Shown here piece after piece: positions 56,592 to 64,000 of a DNA stretch of 64,000 bases. The DNA lies in assembly GCF_014873755.1 (NCBI RefSeq), contig NZ_JADBEG010000001.1, positions 10,485,001 to 10,549,000 of the forward strand, in the 5' to 3' direction. The DNA is from Amycolatopsis lexingtonensis. GTDB taxonomy: Bacteria; Actinomycetota; Actinomycetes; Mycobacteriales; Pseudonocardiaceae. The notes below the pieces were generated by a model, which was not told where the DNA came from, did not search any database, and worked only from the letters and a program-made list of their open reading frames with translations. The translations under genes were made by a program, and so were the position numbers. Every line of letters starts with the position of its first letter. The stretch's first letter is position 1.

Positions 56592-56677
56592 CCGTGAAGG
56601 GCCCCTTACCGGCTTTTAGTTCCGTGAAGGCCTCCTTACCGGCATCAGATGCCGGTAAGGAGGCCTTCACGGTTTTT
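56592..56677 (+). terminator. Strong intrinsic terminator with duplicated arm, ftsI-murE
   Basis: A perfect 24-bp stem (56622-56645 with 56649-56672, loop CAG) followed by TTTTT (56673-56677), starting 38 bp after the ftsI stop. Just upstream at 56592-56613 lies a near copy of the left arm (two differences), which could pair alternatively with the right arm and make a longer-loop hairpin. This looks like a full stop or an attenuator in the dcw cluster. Confidence 0.9.
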
Positions 56678-56828
56678 CCGCGGGCATTGTCCACTTCGGC
56701 TGGTCGCGGGTGGGAAAGTGTTGTGTGCCAAGGGGGAGCAGTGGGTCGTCTAGCACATGTGCTGATTCGGCGCGCAATCGCCGTACCGCGTGCGGGGGCC
56801 CGGAGCGGCCGCCGGTAGCCTCTTGGCC

Positions 56829-58415
56829 GTGTCCGTGTCCTCGTCCAGTTCCCAGGTGCCGGAAAGCCCGGTGAAAGCGGTCCCCGCGCCGCCCCGCCCG
56901 GCGCGCATCGACCCGGTCCCGCTGGCGACGCTGCTCGCCAGGGCGGACGCCCGCCTGATCGCCGACTCGCCCGACGCCGCCGACCTCACCGTCACCGGTA
57001 CCACGCTGCGGGCCCAGCACGTGCTGCCGGGCGACCTCTTCGCCGCGCTCCCGGGCGCCCGCGCCCACGGCGCCGACTTCAGCGACCAGGCGGTCGCCGC
57101 CGGTGCCGTCGCGGTGCTCACCGACGCCGCGGGCGCCGAACGGCCCGCCCTGCGTGACGCCGGGGTCCCGATCCTGGTCCACGCCGACCCGCGCGCCGCC
57201 CTCGGCGAGATCGCCGCCTGGATCTACGGCGAGCCCTCCCTGCGGCTGGCCGTCCTCGGCGTCACCGGCACCTCCGGCAAGACCACGACGTCCTACCTGG
57301 TCGACGCCGGGCTGCAGGCCGCGGGCCTGACCACCGGCCTGATCGGCACGGTCGAGACCCGGATCGCGGGCGAACGCCTGGTCAGCGGCTTCACCACGCC
57401 CGAGGCGCCGGACCTGCAGGCGCTGCTCGCGGTGATGCTCGAGCGCGGCGTCACGCACGTGCCGATGGAGGTCTCCAGCCACGCGCTCGCGCTGGGCCGT
57501 GCCAACGGCACCCGGTTCGCGGTCGGCGCGTTCACCAACCTCTCCCAGGACCACCTGGACTTCCACAAGGACATGCAGGAGTACTTCGCCGCGAAGTCCC
57601 TGCTGTTCGACGGCCGCTCGACCAGCGAGGTCGTCGTGGTCGACAGCGCGTGGGGCCAGGCCCTGCTCACGCCGCAGACGATCACCGTGACCACGGACCC
57701 GGGCACCGAGGCCGCCTGGAAGGCCACCGACCTGGAGGCCACCCCGCACGGCGAGCAGACGTTCACCCTGCACGGCCCGGACGGCCAGAGCGCCGCGGCG
57801 AAGATCCCGCTGCCCGGCGAGTTCAACGTCGCCAACGCCGTGCTCGCCGCCGCGATCCTGAGCACCGCGGGCGTGAGCCTGGAGCACATCGTCACCGGGC
57901 TCGCGCAGGTGCAGGTGCCGGGCCGGATGGAGCGGGTCTACGTCGGCCAGGAGTTCACCGCCGTCGTCGACTACGCCCACAAGCCCGCCGCGGTCGCCCA
58001 GGGCCTGGACGCCCTGCGGGCCCGCACCGAGGGCCGGATCATCACCGTGCTCGGCTGCGGCGGCGACCGGGACACCGCCAAGCGCCCGATGATGGGCGAG
58101 GCGGCGGCCCGCCGCAGCGAAGTCCTGATCGTCACCGACGACAACCCGCGTTCCGAGAACCCCGCTGCGATCCGCGCGGCGATGCTGGCCGGCGCCCGCG
58201 CGGTCGGGCCCGCCGAGGGCGGCGAGGTGATCGAGATCGGCGACCGCCGCGAAGCCATCGCGCACGCCGTCGCGCTCGCCGAACCCGGCGACATCGTCTT
58301 CCTCGCCGGCAAGGGGCACGAGTCCGGCCAGGAGGCCGGCGGTGTCGTGCACCCGTTCTCCGACCGCGACGAGCTGGCCGCGGCCATCAGAAACAAACTC
58401 GAGGTGAATGTGTGA
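56829..58415 (+). CDS. murE: UDP-MurNAc-tripeptide synthetase MurE
   Basis: 528 residues. ATP loop GVTGTSGKTTT, the carbamoyl-lysine region and HKPAA, and D438-N-P-R441, the motif selecting meso-diaminopimelate over lysine. The GTG at 56829 is the best start (MSVSSSSSQVPESP...), with TAGCCT about 12 bp upstream as a possible -10 for a near-leaderless transcript, which would fit a new transcription unit after the ftsI terminator. Overlaps murF by 4 bp. Confidence 0.95.
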   Translation: MSVSSSSSQVPESPVKAVPAPPRPARIDPVPLATLLARADARLIADSPDAADLTVTGTTLRAQHVLPGDLFAALPGARAHGADFSDQAVAAGAVAVLTDAAGAERPALRDAGVPILVHADPRAALGEIAAWIYGEPSLRLAVLGVTGTSGKTTTSYLVDAGLQAAGLTTGLIGTVETRIAGERLVSGFTTPEAPDLQALLAVMLERGVTHVPMEVSSHALALGRANGTRFAVGAFTNLSQDHLDFHKDMQEYFAAKSLLFDGRSTSEVVVVDSAWGQALLTPQTITVTTDPGTEAAWKATDLEATPHGEQTFTLHGPDGQSAAAKIPLPGEFNVANAVLAAAILSTAGVSLEHIVTGLAQVQVPGRMERVYVGQEFTAVVDYAHKPAAVAQGLDALRARTEGRIITVLGCGGDRDTAKRPMMGEAAARRSEVLIVTDDNPRSENPAAIRAAMLAGARAVGPAEGGEVIEIGDRREAIAHAVALAEPGDIVFLAGKGHESGQEAGGVVHPFSDRDELAAAIRNKLEVNV

Positions 58416-59914
58416 TCGTGCTCAGCCTGGCCGAGATCGCCGACGTCGTCGGCGGCCGGCTGCACCGCGCCGAACCGGGCGTGCGGGTCACCGGCAGCGT
58501 GGAGTTCGACACGCGCAAGCTCACCCCCGGCGGCCTGTTCGTCGCCCTGCCGGGGGAGAAGGTCGACGGCCACGACTTCGCCGCGCAGGCCGCCGAGGCC
58601 GGCGCCGTGGCCGTGCTGGCCGCCCGCGAGGTCGACGCGCCCGCGATCGTCGTCCCGCCGATCGGCGCAGGCGAGGCCCACGCGCGGTCGGTCGCGCTGA
58701 CCGGCGACAAGGACGGCTCCGGCGCCGCGGTGCTGGCCGCGCTGGCCAAGCTCGCCCGCTTCGTCGTGCAGCGCCTGGCCGAGGGGAACCTGACGGTCGT
58801 GGGGGTCACCGGCTCGTCCGGCAAGACCTCGACCAAGGACCTGATCGCGCAGCTGCTCGAGCCGCTGGGCCCGACGGTCGCGCCGCCCGGGTCGTTCAAC
58901 AACGAGCTTGGCCACCCCTGGACGGCGTTGCGAGCCGACGCGGAGACCCGCCACCTGGTGCTGGAGCTGTCCGCGCGCGGGCCCGGGCACATCGCCCACC
59001 TCGCCGAGATCGCCCCGCCGCGGATCGGTGCGGTGCTCAACGTCGGCAGCGCGCACGTCGGCGAGTTCGGCTCGCGCGAAGGCATCGCGAAGACCAAGGG
59101 CGAGCTCGTCGAGGCCCTGCCCGAGGACGGCCTCGCGGTGCTCAACGCCGACGACCCGCTGGTCAGCGCCATGGCGAGCCGCACCAAGGCCCGCGTGGTG
59201 TACTTCGGCGAAAGCGCCTCGGCGCAGGTCCGGGCCACCGGCATCACCCTCGACGAGCAGGCCCGCGCGTCCTTCCGGCTGGTCACCCCGGCCGGCGAGG
59301 CCGACGTCCAGCTGCCGCTGCACGGCGAGCACCACGTGAGCAACGCGCTCGCCGCCGCCGCGATCGCCCTGGAGCTGGGCTCGTCGCCGGAAGAGATCGC
59401 CGCGCGCCTGTCGGCCGTGGAGCGGCGGTCCGCGCGGCGCATGGAGGTCGTCACGCGCGAAGACGGCGTCACGATCCTCAACGACTCGTTCAACGCCAAC
59501 CCCGAGTCGATGCGGGCCGGCCTCAAGGCCCTCGCGGCGATGACGCGGGAGTCCGGCCGCCGGTCCTGGGCCGTGCTCGGCGTGATGGGCGAGCTCGGCG
59601 CGGACGCGATCACCGCCCACGACGAGATCGGCCGCCTGGTCGTCCGGCTCAACATCGCCAAGCTCGTCGTGATCGGCCCCGAAGCGGCGGCCATGCACCA
59701 GGGCGCGTTCCAGGAAGGTTCCTGGGGCGAGGAATCGACCCTGGTACCCGACGTCGGGGCCGCGATCGCCCTGCTGCATGATCAGCTCCGCCCCGGGGAC
59801 GTGGTGCTGGTGAAGGCCTCCAAGGCGGCCGGCCTCTGGCGGGTCGCCGAAGCACTGCTCGAACCCCGGGAAACCGACAACTCCGAGAATCGCTCGAACG
59901 GTGGTGACGCGTGA
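58412..59914 (+). CDS. murF: UDP-MurNAc-pentapeptide synthetase MurF
   Basis: 500 residues. N-terminal uridine-binding domain ([27 protein letters not shown]), ATP loop [13 protein letters not shown], central domain with [16 protein letters not shown], and C-terminal ligase domain beginning [12 protein letters not shown]. It adds D-Ala-D-Ala to the UDP-tripeptide. The GTG at 58412 overlaps the murE stop. Confidence 0.96.
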   Translation: MIVLSLAEIADVVGGRLHRAEPGVRVTGSVEFDTRKLTPGGLFVALPGEKVDGHDFAAQAAEAGAVAVLAAREVDAPAIVVPPIGAGEAHARSVALTGDKDGSGAAVLAALAKLARFVVQRLAEGNLTVVGVTGSSGKTSTKDLIAQLLEPLGPTVAPPGSFNNELGHPWTALRADAETRHLVLELSARGPGHIAHLAEIAPPRIGAVLNVGSAHVGEFGSREGIAKTKGELVEALPEDGLAVLNADDPLVSAMASRTKARVVYFGESASAQVRATGITLDEQARASFRLVTPAGEADVQLPLHGEHHVSNALAAAAIALELGSSPEEIAARLSAVERRSARRMEVVTREDGVTILNDSFNANPESMRAGLKALAAMTRESGRRSWAVLGVMGELGADAITAHDEIGRLVVRLNIAKLVVIGPEAAAMHQGAFQEGSWGEESTLVPDVGAAIALLHDQLRPGDVVLVKASKAAGLWRVAEALLEPRETDNSENRSNGGDA

Positions 59915-60993
59915 TCAGCATCCTGATCGCGGCCGCGGCGGGCCTGCTGGTCTCCATCATGCTGACGCCCTACCTGATCCGGGTCTTCTCCCGGCAGGGC
60001 TTCGGCCAGGAGATCCGCGAGGAAGGCCCCCAGGGACACAAGTCCAAGCGCGGTACCCCGACCATGGGCGGTGTCGCGATCATCATCGCGATGGTCGTCG
60101 GGTACTTCGCCGCGCACCTGATCAACTGGATGTTCAACTCCCGCAGCGGCGCGCCGACGGCCTCCGGGCTGCTCGTGCTGATGCTGGCGGTGGGCCTGGG
60201 GGTCGTCGGGTTCCTCGACGACTTCATCAAGATCCGCAAGCAGCGCAACCTGGGGCTGAACAAGACCGCGAAGCTGGTCGGCCAGCTGGTGGTCACGGTC
60301 GCGTTCGCGGTGCTCGCGCTGAACTTCGCCGACGAGCGCGGCATCACGCCGGCGTCGTCCAGCCTCTCCTACGTCCGCGACCTCGCGCTGATCACCTTCC
60401 CCGCGGTGTTCTTCGTGATCTTCTGCTACATCGTGATCTCCGGCTGGTCGAACGCGGTGAACTTCACCGACGGCCTCGACGGCCTGGCCGGCGGCTCGGC
60501 GGCGATGGTGCTGGCCACCTACGTCGTCATCTCGTTCTGGCAGGAGCGCCTCAACTGCGCGAACGGCCCCGCGCCCGCCTGCTACGACGTCCGCGACCCA
60601 CTGGACCTGGCGGTCGTGGCCGCCGCGGCGACCGGCGCCTGCGTCGGGTTCCTCTGGTGGAACGCGGCCCCGGCGAAGATCTTCATGGGCGACACCGGCT
60701 CGCTGGCCCTCGGCGGCCTGGTCGCCGGCCTGTCCATGACCACCCGCACCGAACTGCTCGCCATCGTCATCGGCGGCCTGTTCATGGTCGAGATGATCTC
60801 GGTGGTCGCGCAGATCGCGGTGTTCCGGACGACCCGGCGAAGGCTCTTCCGGATGGCCCCGTTCCACCACCACTTCGAACTCGCCGGGTGGGCGGAAACC
60901 ACGGTCATCATCCGGTTCTGGCTGCTCTCGGCGATCTGCTGCATGTTCGGTCTGGGCCTGTTCTACAGCGAACAGCTCGGCTTCGGAGGCTGA
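59911..60993 (+). CDS. mraY: Phospho-MurNAc-pentapeptide transferase MraY
   Basis: 360 residues, 10 membrane helices. Motifs: [30 protein letters not shown] with the Mg-binding Asp pair, [12 protein letters not shown], and the cytoplasmic [15 protein letters not shown] loop. It makes lipid I by moving phospho-MurNAc-pentapeptide to undecaprenyl phosphate. GTG start overlapping murF by 4 bp. Confidence 0.97.
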   Translation: MISILIAAAAGLLVSIMLTPYLIRVFSRQGFGQEIREEGPQGHKSKRGTPTMGGVAIIIAMVVGYFAAHLINWMFNSRSGAPTASGLLVLMLAVGLGVVGFLDDFIKIRKQRNLGLNKTAKLVGQLVVTVAFAVLALNFADERGITPASSSLSYVRDLALITFPAVFFVIFCYIVISGWSNAVNFTDGLDGLAGGSAAMVLATYVVISFWQERLNCANGPAPACYDVRDPLDLAVVAAAATGACVGFLWWNAAPAKIFMGDTGSLALGGLVAGLSMTTRTELLAIVIGGLFMVEMISVVAQIAVFRTTRRRLFRMAPFHHHFELAGWAETTVIIRFWLLSAICCMFGLGLFYSEQLGFGG

Positions 60994-60995
60994 CG

Positions 60996-62402
60996 TTGGA
61001 CATCGCCGGTCGTCACGTTCTGGTCGCCGGTGCGGGGGTCACCGGGAAGTCGATCGTGCCCGTGTTGCTCGACCTTGGGGCGCGGGTCACCGTCACCGAC
61101 GGCAACGCCGAGCGCCTGGCCGAGCTGGACGGCCTGGGCGCCGAGCTGGTCCCGGGCCTGACCGAACCGCCGGAAGACGTCGTCCTCGTCGTCACCAGCC
61201 CCGGCTGGCGCCCGACGTCGCCGCTGCTGGTCGCCGCCGCCGGAGCCGGTGTCGAGGTGATCGGCGACGTCGAGCTGGCCTGGCGGGTCGGGCAGCTGCG
61301 CGAGCACCCGCCGTCCTGGCTCGTGGTGACCGGCACCAACGGCAAGACGACCACCGTGGGCATGCTGGAGTCGATCCTCAAGTCGGCCGGCGCCAACGCC
61401 GTGGCCTGCGGGAACATCGGCTACGCGGCGCTCGACGCGGTCCGCGCGGGCTACGACGTGCTGGCCGTCGAGCTGTCGAGCTTCCAGCTGCACTGGTCCT
61501 CGACACTGGCGCCGGACGCCGCCGTCGTGCTGAACCTGGCCGAGGACCACATCGACTGGCACGGCTCGATGGACGAGTACGCGGCCGCCAAGGGGCGCGT
61601 CTACACCCGGGCCAAGGTCGCCGTGCACAACGCCGACGACGAGTGGTCCACCCGGATCGCCGAGGAGCACGCGCCGGAGAGTGCCCGCCGCGTCGGCTTC
61701 CAGCTCGACACCCCGCGGGCCGGCGAGCTGGGGATCGTCGAAGACCTGCTGGTCGACCGCGCTTTCGTCGCCGACCCGGCGACCAGCGCGGAGGAGCTGG
61801 CCACGCTCGCCGACGTCCGCCCGGCGGGCCCGCACAACGTCTCCAACGCCCTTGCGGCGGCCGCGCTGGCCCGCGCGCACGGCGTCTCCCCGGAGGCCGT
61901 GCTGAAGGGCCTGCGCGAGTACCAGCCCGCGCCGCACCGGGCCGTCGAGGTGGCCGAGGTGGCCGGCGTCCGGTACGTCAACGACTCGAAGGCGACCAAC
62001 CCGCACGCGGCCGCCGGGTCGCTGCGGTCGCACGAGTCGATCGTGTGGATCGCCGGGGGCCAGCTCAAGGGCGCTTCGGTCGACGAACTCGTGAGCAGCA
62101 TCGCTGGCCGCCTCCGCGGAGTTGTGCTACTCGGTGTCGATTCACCCGTGATCGCCGCCGCGGTCGCGCGACACGCGCCGGATGTCCCGGTGAACAGCCT
62201 CCGTCCGGGTGACCATGAACCCATGACTGCGGCGGTGAGTGCGGCCAGCGCGATGGCCCGGCCAGGTGACGTGGTGCTGCTGGCACCCGCCGCGGCGTCG
62301 TTGGACATGTTCCCGAACTACGGCGCGCGCGGTGACGCGTTCGCCGCGGCGGTGCATGTCCTCCGCGACGACGCAGCGGGGGAGCCGAGTGACGGTCACT
62401 GA
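60996..62402 (+). CDS. murD: UDP-MurNAc-L-Ala:D-Glu ligase MurD
   Basis: 468 residues from a TTG start 2 bp after mraY, with CGGAGG just upstream inside mraY. N-terminal Rossmann-like domain (VLVAGAGVTGKSIV), ATP loop VTGTNGKTTT, LSSFQL and EDHIDWHGSMDEY in the central domain, and VNDSKATNPHAA opening the C-terminal domain. It adds D-glutamate to UDP-MurNAc-L-Ala. Overlaps ftsW by 14 bp. Confidence 0.95.
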   Translation: MDIAGRHVLVAGAGVTGKSIVPVLLDLGARVTVTDGNAERLAELDGLGAELVPGLTEPPEDVVLVVTSPGWRPTSPLLVAAAGAGVEVIGDVELAWRVGQLREHPPSWLVVTGTNGKTTTVGMLESILKSAGANAVACGNIGYAALDAVRAGYDVLAVELSSFQLHWSSTLAPDAAVVLNLAEDHIDWHGSMDEYAAAKGRVYTRAKVAVHNADDEWSTRIAEEHAPESARRVGFQLDTPRAGELGIVEDLLVDRAFVADPATSAEELATLADVRPAGPHNVSNALAAAALARAHGVSPEAVLKGLREYQPAPHRAVEVAEVAGVRYVNDSKATNPHAAAGSLRSHESIVWIAGGQLKGASVDELVSSIAGRLRGVVLLGVDSPVIAAAVARHAPDVPVNSLRPGDHEPMTAAVSAASAMARPGDVVLLAPAAASLDMFPNYGARGDAFAAAVHVLRDDAAGEPSDGH

Positions 62403-63909
62403 GCCCAAGACACCCAAGCCGCGGGAAGCGCCGAAGCGGCCGCGCCGCGAGCGCAAGGAGAGCGGCTTCGTCGCCTTCCGGACCGCGCTGACCGCGTGGC
62501 TCTCGCGCCCGCTCGCGTCCTTCCACCTCGTGCTCGCCCTCACCGGCGTGCTCACCGTGATCGGCGCCGTCATGGTGCTGTCGGCGTCGTCGGTCGCGTC
62601 CTACAACCCGAAGACCGGCAGCGGGGTGTACTCGCTGTTCATCAAGCACCTGGTGTTCGTCGCGATCGGCGCGGTCGTGTTCTGGGTCGGCCTGCGGATC
62701 AAGCTGGAACGGATCCGCGCGATGTCGGCCACCGCCACGGTGGTCTGCCTCGGCCTGCTGGTCCTCGTGCTCACCCCGCTCGGGTCGACGGTCAACGGCT
62801 CGCAGGGCTGGTTCAAGCTCGGCGACTTCACCTTCCAGCCGGTCGAGGCCGCGAAGGTCGCGCTGGCGTTCTGGGGCGCGCACATCCTGGTGATCAAGTA
62901 CAACGTGATCCACCAGTGGCGGCACCTGCTGGTGCCGGTGGTGCCGATCGCACTGCTGATGTTCGCCCTGGTCATGCTGCAGCCGGACCTCGGCGGCACG
63001 GTCACCCTCGCCGTCGTCCTGCTGGCGCTGCTGTGGTTCGCCGGCGCCCCGAAACGGCTGTTCGGCGTGATCCTCGCCGGCGGCCTGGCAGGCGTGCTCG
63101 TGCTCGCCGTCATCGCGCCCTACCGGCTCGACCGGGTCATGTCGTTCCTCTCGCCGGACGCCGACACGACCGCCGAGGGCTTCCAGGCCAACCAGGCCAA
63201 GCTGGCACTGGCAGACGGCGGGTTCTTCGGCAAGGGGCTCGGCCAGGGCGCGTCCAACTGGGGCTACCTGCCGAACGTGCAGAACGACTTCATCTTCGCC
63301 CTGATCGGCGAGGAGCTCGGCCTGATCGGCTGCGTCGTCGTGCTGGCCCTCTTCGCCGGGGTCGCGATCGTCGGCCTGCGGATCGCCACCCGCAACATCG
63401 ACCCGTGGATCCGGATCGTCGCCGGCACGCTGACGGTGTTCCTGGTGGCGCAGGCCGGCATCAACATCGGTTACGTCGTCGGCCTGCTGCCGGTCACCGG
63501 TGTGACGCTGCCGCTGATCTCCTACGGCGGCACGTCGCTGGTGATCACCATGCTCATCATGGGGGTGCTCGCGAACGCCGCCCGGCACGAACCGGAGGCG
63601 GTGGCCGCGCTGCGCACACAGGGGCCGGGTAAATTCGGACGCCTGCTGCGGCTGCCCGCGCCCGATCCGTACCGCCCGCCCGCCACCCGCAAGGGTGCGG
63701 CGCGCTCCGGGGCGAAGGCGGCCAGGCCTGCGCCCCGTGCGGCGCGGGCCGCCCCGGCACAGGAACGGCGCAGGTCGGTCCGCGAGCCGGTGCGCCGCAG
63801 CGCGGCACGGACGAGCACGACCCGCACGAGCACCGCTCGCGGCGGGGCCGCGCGGACAACAGCGAGCCGTGGTACCCGGAGTACCGCGAACCGGAGAGGT
63901 CATTGGTGA
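62389..63909 (+). CDS. ftsW: Septal peptidoglycan glycosyltransferase FtsW (SEDS)
   Basis: 506 residues from GTG 62389 inside the end of murD. A basic N terminus of about 35 residues, ten membrane helices, and the SEDS signatures FQPVEAAKVAL, LMLQPDLGGT (catalytic aspartate), GFFGKGLGQGASNWGYLPNVQNDFIF (read in two parts) and PLISYGGTS. The last 80 residues are a very basic Arg/Ala/Thr-rich cytoplasmic tail. It polymerises lipid II with FtsI. Confidence 0.95.
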   Translation: MTVTEPKTPKPREAPKRPRRERKESGFVAFRTALTAWLSRPLASFHLVLALTGVLTVIGAVMVLSASSVASYNPKTGSGVYSLFIKHLVFVAIGAVVFWVGLRIKLERIRAMSATATVVCLGLLVLVLTPLGSTVNGSQGWFKLGDFTFQPVEAAKVALAFWGAHILVIKYNVIHQWRHLLVPVVPIALLMFALVMLQPDLGGTVTLAVVLLALLWFAGAPKRLFGVILAGGLAGVLVLAVIAPYRLDRVMSFLSPDADTTAEGFQANQAKLALADGGFFGKGLGQGASNWGYLPNVQNDFIFALIGEELGLIGCVVVLALFAGVAIVGLRIATRNIDPWIRIVAGTLTVFLVAQAGINIGYVVGLLPVTGVTLPLISYGGTSLVITMLIMGVLANAARHEPEAVAALRTQGPGKFGRLLRLPAPDPYRPPATRKGAARSGAKAARPAPRAARAAPAQERRRSVREPVRRSAARTSTTRTSTARGGAARTTASRGTRSTANRRGHW

Positions 63910-64000
63910 GTAAGCCCGTCAAGGGAACCGAGCGAGCCGCCGCGGGCAGAGGGCCTGTGGTCGTGGTCGCCGGAGGTGGCACCGCAGGACACATCGAACC
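63906..64000 (+). CDS. murG: UDP-GlcNAc transferase MurG, 5' end only
   Basis: Partial: the first 31 codons from a GTG overlapping the ftsW stop by 4 bp. After a short charged start, VVVVAGGGTAGHIEP is the MurG N-terminal glycine loop (usually GGGTGGHI-x-P) that contacts the lipid acceptor diphosphate; here the second Gly pair reads T-A-G. The rest of the gene is outside the window. Confidence 0.9.
   Translation, partial: MSKPVKGTERAAAGRGPVVVVAGGGTAGHIE

Overview
The window is a stretch of a high-GC actinobacterial chromosome. Codons end almost always in G or C, GTG and TTG starts are common, and genes overlap by 4 bp (GTGA or ATGA). Gene content and order point to the Pseudonocardiaceae, probably Amycolatopsis or a close relative: the block thyX - dapA - RNase J - ftsK - argA - rimO - pgsA - cinA - clgR - pspA - pspM parallels the Mycobacterium tuberculosis Rv2754c-Rv2743c block, and the right end is an actinobacterial dcw (division and cell wall) cluster. 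No tRNA, rRNA, transposase, integrase or CRISPR array was seen.

Layout. 1-6.9 kb: accessory genes (GtrA fragment, GNAT, YcaQ-type glycosylase, an unrecognised protein, a TetR/flavin monooxygenase pair with tandem operators, a DUF4097/ribbon-helix-helix pair). 7-14.3 kb: thyX, an ACT-domain protein, mntH, a Ser/Thr kinase, dapA and RNase J. 14.4-21 kb: a low-GC two-TM protein, a VWA/substrate-binding protein, two transporters, a WrbA-type flavoprotein and a PlsC-type acyltransferase. 21.1-33.3 kb: ftsK and the argA-rimO-pgsA-cinA-clgR-pspA-pspM block, interrupted after ftsK by a two-gene ATPase + RloB cassette that looks like an anti-phage system of the AbiL/RloAB type, followed by a secreted protein, a nitroreductase and a secreted phospholipase A2. 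33.3-42.1 kb: a catalytically dead-looking amidase homologue, pyrD, a GNAT, a 250-nt highly structured candidate ncRNA, add, a 20-residue ORF, nei2, a ParA-like ATPase, a methyltransferase and dinB. 42.6-51.8 kb: DUF3040, the moxR-DUF58-transglutaminase operon, a small cluster of type VII secretion accessory proteins, and an AbiEi/DUF559-like gene bracketed by two palindromic repeats. 52-64 kb: mraZ (four upstream MraZ boxes), the mraW RNA leader, rsmH-ftsL-ftsI, a strong hairpin terminator, then murE-murF-mraY-murD-ftsW and the first codons of murG.

How the parts work together. The right third makes lipid-linked peptidoglycan precursor (MurE, MurF, MraY, MurD, MurG) and the septal synthase (FtsW, FtsI) with FtsL, under MraZ control. 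DapA feeds meso-diaminopimelate to MurE, whose DNPR motif fits that substrate. The clgR-psp block is an envelope-stress and proteolysis module. Four copies of a palindromic extragenic repeat, a second two-copy double-hairpin repeat and several intrinsic terminators punctuate the transcription units.

Most interesting for follow-up: the ATPase/RloB cassette, the structured RNA at about 36820-37060 with a 16S-3'-end-like anti-Shine-Dalgarno segment, the palindromic repeat family, the amidase pseudoenzyme, and two very small ORFs. All family assignments come from reading motifs and synteny by eye; no database search was run.
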